The position numbers and the translations under genes were made by a program. The notes beneath the pieces are model-generated. The model saw nothing but the letters and a program-made list of their open reading frames with translations. It was not told the DNA's origin and did not search any database. Shown here one piece after another: positions 9,005 to 18,466 of a stretch of 64,000 nt of DNA; position 1 is the stretch's first letter, and each line of letters starts with the position of its first letter. The stretch is taken from assembly GCF_026339935.1 (NCBI RefSeq), contig NZ_JAPEPX010000001.1, forward strand, positions 4,831,501-4,895,500, given 5' to 3'. Source of the DNA: Streptomyces sp. NBC_01551 (lineage in GTDB: Bacteria; Actinomycetota; Actinomycetes; Streptomycetales; Streptomycetaceae).

Positions 9005-9030
9005 CCGGGTTGTCAGCGCCATGGTGTGCA

Positions 9031-11223
9031 ATGGAACACGTGCCCGCGCTCGACGAAGACCTCAAGAAGACGCTCGGCCCCGCCACCGCCAAGGTGCTGG
9101 CCGAGCAGCTCGGCCTGCACACGGCCCTGGACCTCCTCCACCACTACCCGCGCCGGTACGCGGAGCGCGGTGAGCTGACCTCGCTGGCCGAGCTCGCCGA
9201 CCAGCTCGACGAGCACGTGACGGTCGTGGCCCAGGTCGCGGACGCCCGGATCCTCACCTTCAACGGCGGCCGCGGCAAACGCCTGGAGGTCACCATCACC
9301 GACGGCAACGGCCGCCTCCAGCTGGTCTTCTTCGGGGCCGGGGTCCACAAGCCGCACAAGGACCTGTTGCCGGGCACCCGCGCCATGTTCGCGGGCAAGG
9401 TCGGCATGTTCAACCGCAAGCTCCAGCTCTCCCACCCCGCCTACGAGCCGCTCGGCGCGGACGCCTCCGACCGGGACGCCGCCACCGCCTTCGCGGGCCG
9501 GCTCATCCCGATCTACCCGGCCTGCGCCAAGCTGGAGTCCTGGAAGATCGCCAAATGCGTGGACGCCGTCCTGCCCAGCGCCCAGGAGGCCGTGGACCCG
9601 CTGCCGCCCGCCCTGCGCGAGGGCCGCGGACTGGTCCCGCTCACCGAGGCCCTCCTCAAGATCCACCGCCCGGGCACCAAGGCCGACATCGAGGACGCCC
9701 GCCAGCGCCTGAAGTGGGACGAGGCCTTCGTCCTCCAGGTCGCACTGGCCCGCCGCCGGCACGCCGACTCCCAGCTCCCGGCCGTCCCCCGCCGCCCCAC
9801 CCCGGGCGGCCTGCTCGACGCCTTCGACGCCAAACTCCCCTTCACCCTCACCGAGGGCCAGCAGACCGTCTCCAAGGAGATCTTCGACGACCTGGCCACC
9901 GAACACCCCATGCACCGCCTCCTCCAGGGCGAGGTGGGCTCCGGGAAGACGATGGTGGCGCTGCGGGCCATGCTCGCCGTCGTGGACTCCGGCGGGCAGG
10001 CCGCGATGCTCGCTCCCACCGAGGTGCTCGCGCAGCAGCACCACCGGTCCATCACCGAGATGATGGGCGAGCTCGCCGAGGGCGGCATGCTCGGCGGATC
10101 GGATCAGGGCACCAAGGTCGTGCTGCTCACCGGGTCCATGGGGATGCCCGCGCGCCGCCAGGCGCTGCTCGACCTGGTCACCGGCGAGGCCGGGATCGTG
10201 ATCGGCACGCACGCGCTGATCGAGGACAAGGTGCAGTTCCACGACCTCGGCCTGGTCGTCGTGGACGAGCAGCACCGCTTCGGCGTCGAACAGCGCGACG
10301 CGCTGCGCTCCAAGGGGAAGCAGCCGCCGCACCTGCTCGTGATGACGGCGACCCCGATCCCGCGCACGGTCGCGATGACCGTCTTCGGCGACCTGGAGAC
10401 CTCCGTCCTCGACCAGCTGCCGGCCGGGCGCTCCCCGATCGCCACCCACGTGGTGCCCGCCAAGGACAAGCCGCACTTCCTGGCCCGGGCCTGGGAACGG
10501 GTCCGCGAGGAGGTCGAGAAGGGGCACCAGGCGTATGTGGTCTGCCCCCGCATCGGGGACGGGGAGGACGACCCCAAGAAGAAGGCCGCCGAGGACGACG
10601 GCGACAAGCGGCCGCCGCTCGCCGTCCTGGAGATCGCCCAGCAGCTGACGCGCGGAGCGCTGGCCGGGCTGAGCGTCGAGGTGCTGCACGGTCGGATGGA
10701 CCCCGCCGACAAGGACGACGTCATGCGCCGGTTCGCCGCCGGCGAGGTCAAGGTGCTGGTCGCCACCACCGTCATCGAGGTCGGGGTGAACGTCCCCAAC
10801 TCCACCGTCATGGTGATCATGGACGCGGACCGGTTCGGCGTCTCCCAGCTCCACCAGCTGCGCGGCCGCGTCGGCCGGGGCTCCGCGCCCGGCCTGTGCC
10901 TGCTGGTCAGCGAGATGCACGAGGCCAGCCCCGCCCGGGCCCGGCTCGCGGCCGTCGCCGCCACCCTGGACGGCTTCGAGCTCTCCCGGATCGACCTCGA
11001 ACAGCGCCGCGAAGGCGATGTGCTGGGCCAGGCACAGTCGGGCGTGCGGTCCTCGCTGCGGATGCTCGCCGTCATCGAGGACGAGGAGGTCATCGCCCAG
11101 GCCCGGGAGGAGGCCACCCGCGTCGTCGCCGAAGACCCCGAACTGGAGCGGCTGCCCGGCCTGAAGCTGGCGCTGGAGGCCCTGCTCGACACCGAGCGCG
11201 AGCAGTACCTGGAGAAGGGCTGA
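9031..11223 (+). CDS. recG: ATP-dependent DNA helicase RecG
   Basis: About 730 residues. It remodels stalled replication forks and Holliday junctions. The N-terminal wedge/OB part (TVVAQVADARILTFNGG) is followed by helicase motifs: GEVGSGKT (Walker A), DEQHRFG (motif II), TATPIPRT (motif III), and the C-terminal QLHQLRGRVGRG. The start is ambiguous among TTG 9010, ATG 9031 and GTG 9040. The family start usually lies a few residues before PALDE, and none has a strong Shine-Dalgarno. The gene begins 26 bases after the DAK2 stop and is probably in one operon with it. Confidence 0.95.
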   Translation: MEHVPALDEDLKKTLGPATAKVLAEQLGLHTALDLLHHYPRRYAERGELTSLAELADQLDEHVTVVAQVADARILTFNGGRGKRLEVTITDGNGRLQLVFFGAGVHKPHKDLLPGTRAMFAGKVGMFNRKLQLSHPAYEPLGADASDRDAATAFAGRLIPIYPACAKLESWKIAKCVDAVLPSAQEAVDPLPPALREGRGLVPLTEALLKIHRPGTKADIEDARQRLKWDEAFVLQVALARRRHADSQLPAVPRRPTPGGLLDAFDAKLPFTLTEGQQTVSKEIFDDLATEHPMHRLLQGEVGSGKTMVALRAMLAVVDSGGQAAMLAPTEVLAQQHHRSITEMMGELAEGGMLGGSDQGTKVVLLTGSMGMPARRQALLDLVTGEAGIVIGTHALIEDKVQFHDLGLVVVDEQHRFGVEQRDALRSKGKQPPHLLVMTATPIPRTVAMTVFGDLETSVLDQLPAGRSPIATHVVPAKDKPHFLARAWERVREEVEKGHQAYVVCPRIGDGEDDPKKKAAEDDGDKRPPLAVLEIAQQLTRGALAGLSVEVLHGRMDPADKDDVMRRFAAGEVKVLVATTVIEVGVNVPNSTVMVIMDADRFGVSQLHQLRGRVGRGSAPGLCLLVSEMHEASPARARLAAVAATLDGFELSRIDLEQRREGDVLGQAQSGVRSSLRMLAVIEDEEVIAQAREEATRVVAEDPELERLPGLKLALEALLDTEREQYLEKG

Positions 11224-11285
11224 TCGGCACGACCTATCGTGGAACCCCTGAACGTGTCCCCGCCCTCCCCACCGAAGGACCCCAG

Positions 11286-11864
11286 ATGACCCGCGTGATC
11301 GCCGGCAGCGCCGGCGGGCGACGGCTGACCGTGCCGCCCGGCACCGGCACCCGGCCGACCTCCGACCGGATGCGCGAAGGGCTCTTCTCCACCTGGGAGT
11401 CCCTGCACGGCGTGGAGGGCGCCCGGGTGCTCGACCTGTACGCGGGCTCCGGCGCGGTCGGCCTGGAGGCCCTCTCCCGCGGCGCCGACCAGACGCTGCT
11501 GGTCGAGCCCGACGCGAAGGCCGCCAAGGCCATCCGGGACAACATCAAGGCGGTCGGCCTGCCGGGCGCCGAGTTCCGGGCCGGGAAGGCCGAGCAGATC
11601 GTCGCGGTCCCGGCGCACGGGGAGCCGTACGACATCGTCTTCCTCGACCCGCCGTACGCCGTGGACCACGAGGAACTGCGGGAGATCCTGCTCACACTCC
11701 GGTCCAATGGCTGGCTCACGGACGATGCACTGGTCACCGTGGAACGCAGCACCAGGAGCGGCGCCTTCCCGTGGCCCGAGGGGTTCGAGCCGCTCCGTGC
11801 GCGGAAGTACGGCGAGGGCACCCTTTGGTACGGCCGCGCCGCCTCCACCAGCGAAGACTCATGA
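11286..11864 (+). CDS. rsmD: 16S rRNA (guanine966-N2)-methyltransferase
   Basis: 192 residues. The SAM-binding motif VLDLYAGSGAVGLEALSRGA and the catalytic FLDPPY (DPPY) of N2-guanine methyltransferases are present, as is the N-terminal RVIAGSAGGRRL typical of RsmD. It methylates G966 of 16S rRNA during 30S assembly. The ATG at 11286 is the natural start. Its stop overlaps an ATG (ATGA) just before coaD, and the rsmD-coaD pairing is conserved across bacteria. Confidence 0.94.
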   Translation: MTRVIAGSAGGRRLTVPPGTGTRPTSDRMREGLFSTWESLHGVEGARVLDLYAGSGAVGLEALSRGADQTLLVEPDAKAAKAIRDNIKAVGLPGAEFRAGKAEQIVAVPAHGEPYDIVFLDPPYAVDHEELREILLTLRSNGWLTDDALVTVERSTRSGAFPWPEGFEPLRARKYGEGTLWYGRAASTSEDS

Positions 11865-11878
11865 ACGAGGGAGTTCAG

Positions 11879-12358
11879 TTGCGCCGCGCCGTCTGTCCGG
11901 GGTCCTTCGATCCCATCCACAACGGACACCTCGACGTCATCGGACGCGCCTCCAGGCTGTACGACGTCGTGCACGTCGCCGTGATGATCAACCAGTCGAA
12001 GCAGGGCCTGTTCACCGTCGAGGAGCGGATCGAGCTGATCCGCGAGGCGACCGCCGACTACGGCAACGTCGAGGTCGAGGCCTTCCACGGCCTGCTCGTC
12101 GACTTCTGCAAGCAGCGGGACATCCCGGCCATCGTCAAGGGCCTGCGCGCGGTCAGCGACTTCGACTACGAGCTCCAGATGGCCCAGATGAACAGGGGCC
12201 TGTCGGGCGTCGAGACGCTGTTCGTCCCGACCATCCCCACCTACAGCTTCCTGTCCTCCTCCCTGGTCAAGGAGGTCGCGGCCTGGGGCGGGGACGTCGC
12301 CCACCTGCTGCCCGCGCACGTGCACACGGCGCTCGTCGAGCGACTGAGCCGGAAGTGA
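11879..12358 (+). CDS. coaD: Phosphopantetheine adenylyltransferase
   Basis: Transfers AMP from ATP to 4'-phosphopantetheine in coenzyme A synthesis. The nucleotidyltransferase signature GSFDPIHNGH is at the N-terminus and the C-terminal YSFLSSSLVKEVA matches the ISSTxxR-type motif. The TTG at 11879 gives 159 residues, the family length, with GGGAG seven bases upstream. The in-frame ATG at 11861 (overlapping the rsmD stop) would add six residues and is the alternative. Confidence 0.94.
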   Translation: MRRAVCPGSFDPIHNGHLDVIGRASRLYDVVHVAVMINQSKQGLFTVEERIELIREATADYGNVEVEAFHGLLVDFCKQRDIPAIVKGLRAVSDFDYELQMAQMNRGLSGVETLFVPTIPTYSFLSSSLVKEVAAWGGDVAHLLPAHVHTALVERLSRK

Positions 12359-12449
12359 CGGTCTGACGGGACGTCAGTCGGTGTCGGGCGATCGCCCGGT
12401 GGCCTTAAAGTCGTCCCGTCCGTCTCAGGAACCGCCTGAGGCCGAGAGA

Positions 12450-13514
12450 GTGCGAGCCCCCATGGACGTGCAGAAGAAGCTCGACGAGATCGTCGCGGCC
12501 GTCGGCGGCGCCCGGTCCATGCCCATGTCGGCCTCCTGCGTGATCAACCGCGCGGAGCTGCTCGCCCAGCTCGAAGAAGTGCGGGGCGCCCTGCCCGGCT
12601 CGCTCGCGCAGGCCCGGGAGCTCATCGGCGACCGGGAGCAGATGGTCGAGGAGGCCCGCCGGGAGGCGGACCGGATCATCGAGTCGGCGCACGCCCAGCG
12701 CGGTTCGCTGATCTCCGACACCGAGGTCGCGCGGCGCTCCCAGGACGAGGCGGACCGGATCCTGGCCGACGCCCGCCGGGAGGCCGAGGAGATCCGTGCC
12801 GAGGCCGACGACTACGTCGACAGCAAGCTCGCGAACTTCGAGGTCGTCCTCAGCAAGACCATCGGCTCGGTGGACCGTGGCCGCGAGAAGCTGCTCGGCC
12901 GCGGCCCGGGCCTCGACGACCAGGGCTACCCGGACACCGACGCCCCCGAGCGCAGCCACGACCCGCAGACGCAGCGCGAGCAGGCCGACGCCTACGTGGA
13001 CACCAAGCTGGCCACCTTCGAGGCGGTGCTCTCGGCGACCCTGGAGGCCGTCGGGCGCGGCCGCCAGAAGCTCCTCGGCCGGGTCCCGACGGACGACCTC
13101 GGCGCGCACATGGCCGCCCAGGACGCGGCGGGCGTCCAGCAGTCCCGCTCGGCGAGCGACGCGGACTTCCTGGCGGGCCTCGCGGAGCCGGAGGCGCCCG
13201 TCGCCCCGCTGATCCCGGCGCAGGCCCACCCGGAGCCGGTGTACGACGCGTACGGCTACCAGCAGCCCCAGCACCAGCAGGACCCGTACTCCTACCAGGA
13301 CTCGTACGGCGGCTATCCGCAGCAGGCGCAGCAGCCCGACCCCTACGCCGCGTCCTACGAGCAGCAGCCGGATCCGTACGCCGCGTACGGCCGGCAGGTG
13401 CCGCACCCGCAGCAGCCCCAGCACCCGCAGCAGCCGGCGCTCGACGAGACCAGCTTCTTCGACACGAGCATGATCAACCTTGATCAGCTGCGCCAGTACG
13501 AACAGGGCCGCTAG
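12450..13514 (+). CDS. SepIVA/DivIVA-like coiled-coil protein
   Basis: About 354 residues (start GTG 12450 or ATG 12462). The N-terminal VQKKLDEIVAAVGGARS and long heptad-rich helices with repeated EEARREADRIIE and ADDYVDSKLANFE blocks (the YVDxKLAxFE block occurs twice) resemble the coiled-coil family called SepIVA in mycobacteria. There the gene sits at this same position upstream of DUF177-rnc. Databases sometimes label it as an ATP-synthase-B-like protein. The C-terminus is a low-complexity Gln/Pro/Tyr tail (QQPQHQQDPYSYQD-like). No membrane segment is seen. A role in septum or polar growth is inferred from synteny only. Confidence 0.7.
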   Translation: MRAPMDVQKKLDEIVAAVGGARSMPMSASCVINRAELLAQLEEVRGALPGSLAQARELIGDREQMVEEARREADRIIESAHAQRGSLISDTEVARRSQDEADRILADARREAEEIRAEADDYVDSKLANFEVVLSKTIGSVDRGREKLLGRGPGLDDQGYPDTDAPERSHDPQTQREQADAYVDTKLATFEAVLSATLEAVGRGRQKLLGRVPTDDLGAHMAAQDAAGVQQSRSASDADFLAGLAEPEAPVAPLIPAQAHPEPVYDAYGYQQPQHQQDPYSYQDSYGGYPQQAQQPDPYAASYEQQPDPYAAYGRQVPHPQQPQHPQQPALDETSFFDTSMINLDQLRQYEQGR

Positions 13515-13582
13515 ACCGGATTGGGCTCAGAGCGAAGCGCCGGGTATCCTGGCTCTTCGGTCGCGCGTATGCACCGCGATCC

Positions 13583-13605
13583 ATGCTGCCCTTCAGCGGC
13601 AGCAT
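13583..13605 (+). promoter_or_regulatory. Leader hairpin before the DUF177-rpmF-rnc operon
   Basis: ATGCTGCC (13583-13590) pairs perfectly with GGCAGCAT (13598-13605) around a seven-base loop, 20 bases before the DUF177 start. It is preceded by a possible -10 (TATCCT near 13545). It may influence ribosome access or attenuation. Confidence 0.4.
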
Positions 13606-13624
13606 ATTTGATCTTCAGCGATCT

Positions 13625-14293
13625 GTGAAAGCAGGAACGGCCCTGAATACCCGCCTCGACCACCGCAACCCCCTCGTGTTCGACACGCACGAGCTGGGTC
13701 GGCGTCCTGGTGCCATGCAGCGGCTGTCCCGTGAGATCGCGGCACCGGCGGACCTCGGTCTCGCCGATGTCATCGGGGTTCCGGAAGGCGCCCCGCTGAA
13801 GCTCAACCTCCGTCTTGAGTCGGTCATGGAAGGGGTGCTTGTCACAGGCACCGTCCGTGCGTCGGCGACGGGGGAGTGCGTAAGGTGTCTGGAGTCCGTC
13901 GAGCGCGAGCTCAAGGCGGACTTCCAGGAGATGTTCTCGTACCCTGACGCCGACGACCGGGGCCGCGCCAAAGCGGAGCCGGCCGACGACGCCGAGGACG
14001 ACGAGGACACGCTCTACCTTGAGGACGGCTTGTTCGACCTCGAACCCGTGCTGCGCGACGCGGTGGTGCTCGCACTGCCGCTGCAGCCGGTGTGCCGGGA
14101 GGACTGTCTCGGACTGTGCCCCGATTGCGGGCTCAGCCTGAACGACGACCCGGACCACCACCACGACGCCGTCGACATCCGTTGGGCGGCACTGCAGGAA
14201 CTCGTCGTGACCGATCAGGACGACGAGAAGGACAACATGAGCGGCACTGCATCTGACGACGTTCAGAGCGCCGCCGAGAAGCAGGAGAAGTAG
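13625..14293 (+). CDS. DUF177 (YceD-like) protein
   Basis: 222 residues from GTG 13625. It has GECVRCLE and a C-terminal [13 protein letters not shown] cysteine cluster, plus the [21 protein letters not shown] end of DUF177. The protein is almost always encoded directly upstream of rpmF and is linked to 23S rRNA or 50S assembly, but its biochemical role is unsettled. The start is uncertain: ATG 13583 lies inside the leader hairpin, while a CTG at 13643 sits better behind GGAA and matches where homologues begin ([10 protein letters not shown]). The C-terminal tail after VVTDQ is acidic and variable. Confidence 0.85.
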   Translation: MKAGTALNTRLDHRNPLVFDTHELGRRPGAMQRLSREIAAPADLGLADVIGVPEGAPLKLNLRLESVMEGVLVTGTVRASATGECVRCLESVERELKADFQEMFSYPDADDRGRAKAEPADDAEDDEDTLYLEDGLFDLEPVLRDAVVLALPLQPVCREDCLGLCPDCGLSLNDDPDHHHDAVDIRWAALQELVVTDQDDEKDNMSGTASDDVQSAAEKQEK

Positions 14294-14295
14294 CC

Positions 14296-14469
14296 GTGGC
14301 TGTTCCGAAGCGGAAGATGTCGCGCAGCAACACGCGCCACCGCCGGTCGCAGTGGAAGGCTGCGGTCCCCACCCTGGTTTCGTGTGAGCGTTGCCAGGAG
14401 CCGAAGCTCCAGCACATCGCGTGCCCGAGCTGCGGCACCTACAACAAGCGCCAGGTCCTCGAGGTCTGA
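14296..14469 (+). CDS. rpmF: 50S ribosomal protein L32
   Basis: 57 residues ([20 protein letters not shown]...) with a C-terminal four-cysteine zinc ribbon: CERC, then CPSC. The GTG at 14296 follows the DUF177 stop by two bases after GAGAAGTAGCC, so the two are coupled. The order DUF177-rpmF-rnc is the standard actinobacterial arrangement. Confidence 0.97.
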   Translation: MAVPKRKMSRSNTRHRRSQWKAAVPTLVSCERCQEPKLQHIACPSCGTYNKRQVLEV

Positions 14470-14488
14470 GCGGCTGGTGAGAGGCGCA

Positions 14489-15319
14489 ATGTCTGAGCTG
14501 TCCAACGCTGAGAAGCAGGCAGACAGTAACAACGCGGCCTCGTCCCACACGCTTCTGGAAGGGCGGCTCGGGTATCAACTCGAGTCCGCCCTTCTGGTGC
14601 GTGCGCTGACCCACCGTTCGTACGCGTACGAGAACGGCGGTCTGCCCACCAACGAACGGCTGGAGTTCCTCGGGGACTCCGTGCTGGGCCTGGTGGTCAC
14701 GGACACGCTGTACACGACCCACCCCGACCTGCCGGAAGGCCAGCTGGCCAAACTGCGGGCCGCTGTGGTCAACTCGCGCGCACTGGCGGAGGTCGGCCGC
14801 GGCCTCGAACTCGGCTCCTTCATCCGGCTCGGCCGGGGCGAAGAGGGCACGGGCGGCCGGGACAAGGCCTCCATCCTCGCCGACACCCTTGAAGCGGTGA
14901 TCGGCGCGGTCTACCTCGATCAGGGCCTCGACGCGGCCTCGGAGCTGGTCCACCGGCTCTTCGACCCGCTCATCGAGAAGTCCTCGAACCTCGGGGCCGG
15001 CCTGGACTGGAAGACCAGTCTCCAGGAGCTGACGGCAGCAGAAGGCCTTGGTGTACCGGAGTACCTGGTCACCGAGACCGGACCGGACCACGAGAAGACC
15101 TTCACCGCTGCCGCCCGCGTCGGTGGTGTCTCGTACGGCACCGGCACCGGCCGCAGCAAGAAGGAAGCGGAACAGCAGGCTGCGGAGTCCGCGTGGCGCG
15201 GGATCCGTACCGCCGCGGACGAGCGGATCGCGGCGGCAGCCGCGGCCGCGGCCGCTCCGGCGGCGCAGGCCGAGGACGACGGGGCGCCGATGCCCGCCGA
15301 TCCGACGCCGGGCGTCTGA
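14489..15319 (+). CDS. rnc: Ribonuclease III
   Basis: 276 residues. It cleaves double-stranded RNA in rRNA maturation and antisense regulation; in Streptomyces coelicolor the orthologue (AbsB) also affects antibiotic production. The catalytic signature [11 protein letters not shown] and the second acidic site [13 protein letters not shown] are present, followed by a dsRNA-binding domain (about residues 170-240, with [16 protein letters not shown]). The C-terminus is an alanine-rich extension ([14 protein letters not shown]) beyond the domain. Confidence 0.96.
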   Translation: MSELSNAEKQADSNNAASSHTLLEGRLGYQLESALLVRALTHRSYAYENGGLPTNERLEFLGDSVLGLVVTDTLYTTHPDLPEGQLAKLRAAVVNSRALAEVGRGLELGSFIRLGRGEEGTGGRDKASILADTLEAVIGAVYLDQGLDAASELVHRLFDPLIEKSSNLGAGLDWKTSLQELTAAEGLGVPEYLVTETGPDHEKTFTAAARVGGVSYGTGTGRSKKEAEQQAAESAWRGIRTAADERIAAAAAAAAAPAAQAEDDGAPMPADPTPGV

Positions 15320-15347
15320 CCCTTCCTTCGCCCTTCCCATCGGGATA

Positions 15348-15380
15348 CCCGCCCGCCCCTGCACAGCAGGGGCGGGCGGG
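15348..15380. terminator. Strong hairpin after rnc
   Basis: A perfect 15-bp stem (15348-15362 with 15366-15380) around ACA lies 29 bases after the rnc stop and upstream of mutM. It probably ends the DUF177-rpmF-rnc transcript. Confidence 0.75.
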
Positions 15381-15450
15381 CCCGTTTCCGGGGCAGGGGC
15401 GGCCGGTAGGCTCGGGCGGAAGAGACCCGCGCCCCCTCCGGAGGAACACC

Positions 15451-16311
15451 GTGCCCGAGCTGCCCGAAGTCGAAGTCGTCCGGCGCGGTCTGGAGCGCTG
15501 GGTGGCCGGGCGGACCATCGTGGACGTCGAGGTGCTGCACCCGCGCGCCGTACGCAGGCACCCCGCCGGGGGAGCCGACTTCGCCGCCCGGCTGCGGGGC
15601 GAGACCTTCGGGGTGCCCCGGCGGCGCGGCAAGTACCTGTGGCTGCCCGTCGAGGGGCGGGACCTGTCCGTGCTCGGCCACCTCGGCATGAGCGGGCAGC
15701 TGCTCGTGCAGCCGGCCGACGCCCCGGACGAGAAGCACCTGCGGATCCGGGTCCGGTTCGACGACGCCACCGGCACCGAACTCCGCTTCGTCGACCAGCG
15801 CACCTTCGGCGGGCTCTCGCTCCACGAGAACACCCCCGACGGGCTGCCCGACGTCATCGCCCACATCGCGCGCGACCCCCTGGACCCGCTGTTCGACGAG
15901 GCCGCCTACCACCTCGCGCTGCGTGCCAAGCGGAGCACCGTCAAGCGGGCCCTGCTGGACCAGTCCCTGATCAGCGGCGTCGGCAACATCTACGCGGACG
16001 AGGCGCTGTGGCGCGCCAAGCTGCACTACGAGCGCCCCACCGCCACCCTCACCCGCCCCCGGAGCGCGGAACTCCTCGGCCACGTGCGGGACGTGATGAA
16101 CGCGGCCCTCGCCGTGGGCGGCACCAGCTTCGACAGCCTCTACGTCAACGTGAACGGCGAGTCCGGGTACTTCGACCGGTCCCTCGACGCCTACGGGCGC
16201 GAGGACGAGCCGTGCCGGCGCTGCGGTACGCCGATGCGGCGGAGGCCGTGGATGAACCGGTCCAGCTACTTCTGCCCGCGCTGTCAGCGGCCGCCGCGCG
16301 TGGTGTCGTAG
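15451..16311 (+). CDS. mutM: Formamidopyrimidine-DNA glycosylase (Fpg)
   Basis: 286 residues. It removes 8-oxoguanine and formamidopyrimidines and nicks the abasic site. The catalytic N-terminus PELPEVE (Pro after the start codon), the RRGKYLW lysine loop and the C-terminal zinc finger CRRCG...CPRC are intact. The GTG at 15451 follows GGAGGAA. The 3' end overlaps the convergent HxlR gene by 28 bases. Confidence 0.96.
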   Translation: MPELPEVEVVRRGLERWVAGRTIVDVEVLHPRAVRRHPAGGADFAARLRGETFGVPRRRGKYLWLPVEGRDLSVLGHLGMSGQLLVQPADAPDEKHLRIRVRFDDATGTELRFVDQRTFGGLSLHENTPDGLPDVIAHIARDPLDPLFDEAAYHLALRAKRSTVKRALLDQSLISGVGNIYADEALWRAKLHYERPTATLTRPRSAELLGHVRDVMNAALAVGGTSFDSLYVNVNGESGYFDRSLDAYGREDEPCRRCGTPMRRRPWMNRSSYFCPRCQRPPRVVS

Positions 16312-16697
16312 GCCGCTCGGGCGGTCAGCACCTGCGGCATGCTGCCCTCCAGGAGGTCGATCAGCGCGCTCAGCCGGTCGGCGACCTCGCGGCCGAGCGG
16401 GGTCAGCTCGTAGTCGACGCGGGGCGGGTTCACCGGCTGGGCCTCGCGGTTGACGATGCCGTCGCGCTCCAGCGCGTGCAGGGTCTGGGAGAGCATCTTC
16501 TCGCTCACGCCCTCCACCCGGCGGCGCAGTTCGTTGAACCGGCACGGGCCCTCGCGCAGGGCGCCCACGGTGAGGCTGCCCCAGCGGCCGGTGACGTGCT
16601 CCAGGGTCTCGCGGGACGGGCAGGCGCGCGCGAAGACGTCGAAGGGCGGGTCGGCCTCGGCGGGGGCGACGGCTTCGGTGCCGGCAGGAGTCTCCAT
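16284..16697 (-). CDS. HxlR-family transcriptional regulator
   Basis: 137 residues from ATG 16697. The core [23 protein letters not shown] and the winged helix [29 protein letters not shown] are typical HxlR/MarR-like features. Members respond to redox or small molecules and usually act as dimers on palindromes, often their own promoter. The upstream ATG at 16745 lies inside such a palindrome, so 16697 is preferred. The effector is unknown. There is no adjacent oxidoreductase, the usual HxlR partner. Confidence 0.88.
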   Translation of the reverse strand: METPAGTEAVAPAEADPPFDVFARACPSRETLEHVTGRWGSLTVGALREGPCRFNELRRRVEGVSEKMLSQTLHALERDGIVNREAQPVNPPRVDYELTPLGREVADRLSALIDLLEGSMPQVLTARAAYDTTRGGR

Positions 16698-16720
16698 GGC
16701 GAAAGCGTACTCCGTGGCGC

Positions 16721-16750
16721 TAACCAGGGGAGTGCGCTCTCCCATGGTTA
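16721..16750. promoter_or_regulatory. Palindromic operator candidate for the HxlR regulator
   Basis: TAACCAGGGGAG (16721-16732) and CTCCCATGGTTA (16739-16750) form an inverted repeat matching at 11 of 12 positions with a six-base spacer. It lies directly upstream of the HxlR start, and the size and symmetry fit autoregulation. Confidence 0.55.
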
Positions 16751-16771
16751 GTGATCATCCTGCCGTGCGCC

Positions 16772-17704
16772 TCAGAAGCCGAAGTCCTGGGTCCACCACG
16801 GGCCGCCGTCGGCGACGTACACGCCGACGCCCAGGGTGCGGAACTCGCAGTTGAGGATGTTCGCCTTGTGGCCCGGGCTGTTCATCCACGCCTTCATCAC
16901 GGCCTCGGCGTCACCCTGGCCCCGGGCTATGTTCTCGCCGCCGAGGCCCGCGATGCCGGCGTTCTGCGCGCGGGTCCAGGGGGTGTTTCCGTCGGGGTCG
17001 GTGTGGTCGAAGAAGCCCCGTACGGCCATGTCCTTGCTGTACGCCGCGGCCAGCGCCGCGAGCGGCGGGTTCGCCCGGACCGGACCGCAGCCGGCCTGTG
17101 CCCGCTCCTGGTTCACCAGGGTGACCACGGCGGCTTCCTCGGCGGAGTGGCCGTCATCGGGCGTGGGGGCGGTCGTCGGTGCGGCCGTCGGGGCGGTCGG
17201 CTTCGCCGGCGGCGGGGTCGGCTTCGGCTTCGGCTTCGGGGCGGCGGTCTTCGCCGGGGCCTCGGCGGAAGCGGCCGGGGACGGCGTCGCGGCCGGCTTG
17301 GGCGAAGCCGCGGCGGAGGCGGAGGTGGTGGCGGAGGCCGAGGGGGACGGGGCCGGGGAGGCCGGCTTCGAGGGCGACGCGGAGGGCGAGGGCGAGGCCG
17401 ACGGGGAGGCGGTGCGCGGTACGGGGACGGAGGAGGCGCGGCCGGACAGGTTGGCGAGGCCGTTCTGCTGCGGCTCCATCCTGTCGGCGCTCGGCGAGAG
17501 CTTGGCCACGGCCTTGGTCTTCGCCTCGGTCCCGCCGTCGGCGCCGGGGCCGACGTACGGGAAGGCGCTGCCGACCGGCACCAGCCCGGTGGTGACGGCC
17601 GCGGTGCCGAGGGCCACGGCCACGGAGACGCCGAGGAGGCTGTTGCGCACGACGGCGCGCTTGCCGGCGCGGCGCGGCGCGGCGTGGAGTCCGTGGCGTC
17701 CCAT
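16772..17704 (-). CDS. Secreted CAP-domain (SCP/PR-1-like) protein
   Basis: 310 residues from ATG 17704. The start is a basic segment followed by a hydrophobic stretch (LLGVSVAVALGTAAVTTGLV), a membrane anchor or signal. A long Ser/Ala/Pro/Lys low-complexity linker covers about residues 90-185. The C-terminal CAP domain has VVTLVNQERAQAGC, FFDHTDPDGNTPWTRA, GENIARGQ and HKANILN, as in YkwD-like proteins. Such domains are extracellular and of unclear activity. Earlier in-frame starts up to 17833 exist but run toward the acyP promoter. It is divergent from acyP. Confidence 0.87.
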   Translation of the reverse strand: MGRHGLHAAPRRAGKRAVVRNSLLGVSVAVALGTAAVTTGLVPVGSAFPYVGPGADGGTEAKTKAVAKLSPSADRMEPQQNGLANLSGRASSVPVPRTASPSASPSPSASPSKPASPAPSPSASATTSASAAASPKPAATPSPAASAEAPAKTAAPKPKPKPTPPPAKPTAPTAAPTTAPTPDDGHSAEEAAVVTLVNQERAQAGCGPVRANPPLAALAAAYSKDMAVRGFFDHTDPDGNTPWTRAQNAGIAGLGGENIARGQGDAEAVMKAWMNSPGHKANILNCEFRTLGVGVYVADGGPWWTQDFGF

Positions 17705-17835
17705 GGAGGCTCGTCTTTCCTTGCAAGTGCGGATGTTGCTCGCCCGAAAGGGTGAGCTCATTGGAGCGCGACTGTAGCCCATGGGGCCCGGGGGGCGATG
17801 TGTCCGGAATTTGTTTGCCCGGTTAGCGTTCACGC

Positions 17836-18117
17836 ATGAATGCAGATGTCCGCATGACCGCGTGGGTACGCGGCCGTGTACAGGGAGTGGGGTTCCGTTG
17901 GTTTACCAGGGCCAATGCTCTGGAGATCGGCGGGGTCGTCGGCTTCGCGCTCAATCTCGACGACGGCCGAGTGCAGGTTGTGGCGGAAGGTCAACGTGAG
18001 AATTGCCACCGGCTGCTGGAGTGGCTGACGTCCGCCGACACGCCCGGACGAGTGGACGGGGTGACAGAGATCTGGGGCACACCGCGCGGTGGCTATGACG
18101 GGTTCGCGATCAGGTGA
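17836..18117 (+). CDS. acyP: Acylphosphatase
   Basis: 93 residues. It hydrolyses carboxyl-phosphate bonds such as acetyl phosphate. The phosphate loop [10 protein letters not shown] with its catalytic arginine and the later asparagine motif [14 protein letters not shown] are intact. The position between mutM and smc is conserved in actinobacteria. Confidence 0.95.
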   Translation: MNADVRMTAWVRGRVQGVGFRWFTRANALEIGGVVGFALNLDDGRVQVVAEGQRENCHRLLEWLTSADTPGRVDGVTEIWGTPRGGYDGFAIR

Positions 18118-18466
18118 CCGATCGACTGATCATGCCCTGATCAGATCTCTCTATGGTCCGCACATGGTCGGATCTGCGCATTCATCCCCGCGGCGTTGCC
18201 GGCGGGGGCGATTCGTGGAAGGCTCGGAACCGAGGATGATCTCCACGCCCCTTGCGGGGCCCGGGCTGCCCGCCGATACGGGGCGTGATCGTGTTGACCG
18301 TCAAACTTTTTGGTGAGACGCTGGAAGCCCCGCGCACCTGAGCTGTTTGGCAGCGCTGGCAGTAGTCAGCGCAGTGACTGACAGTCGCTGTCGGACATCC
18401 GCGGGTGCGATTCCCTCACGACCCACACCGCTTCGGTCGGTCACTCAGTGTGGAGGACCATCCATC
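18118..18466. other. 349-base intergenic region with clustered GATC motifs and a -35-like element
   Basis: No gene is supported. The region is less GC-rich than its surroundings. Its first part has several GATC sites and a direct repeat CTGATCA (18126-18132 and 18137-18143, 11 bases apart). A TATGGT -10-like hexamer is near 18154. A TTGACC (18294-18299) with no convincing -10 lies further on. It presumably carries the promoter of the small coiled-coil gene. Confidence 0.5.

Noticed and set aside
12381..12449. Earlier start for the SepIVA-like gene at 12381
   Set aside because: It contains the likely promoter and leader (CCTTAAAGTCG region), with no similarity before the VQKKLDEIV block.
18089..18316. 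75-codon frame in the acyP-smc spacer
   Set aside because: It overlaps acyP and has no ribosome site, no conserved pattern and a poor GC third-position bias.
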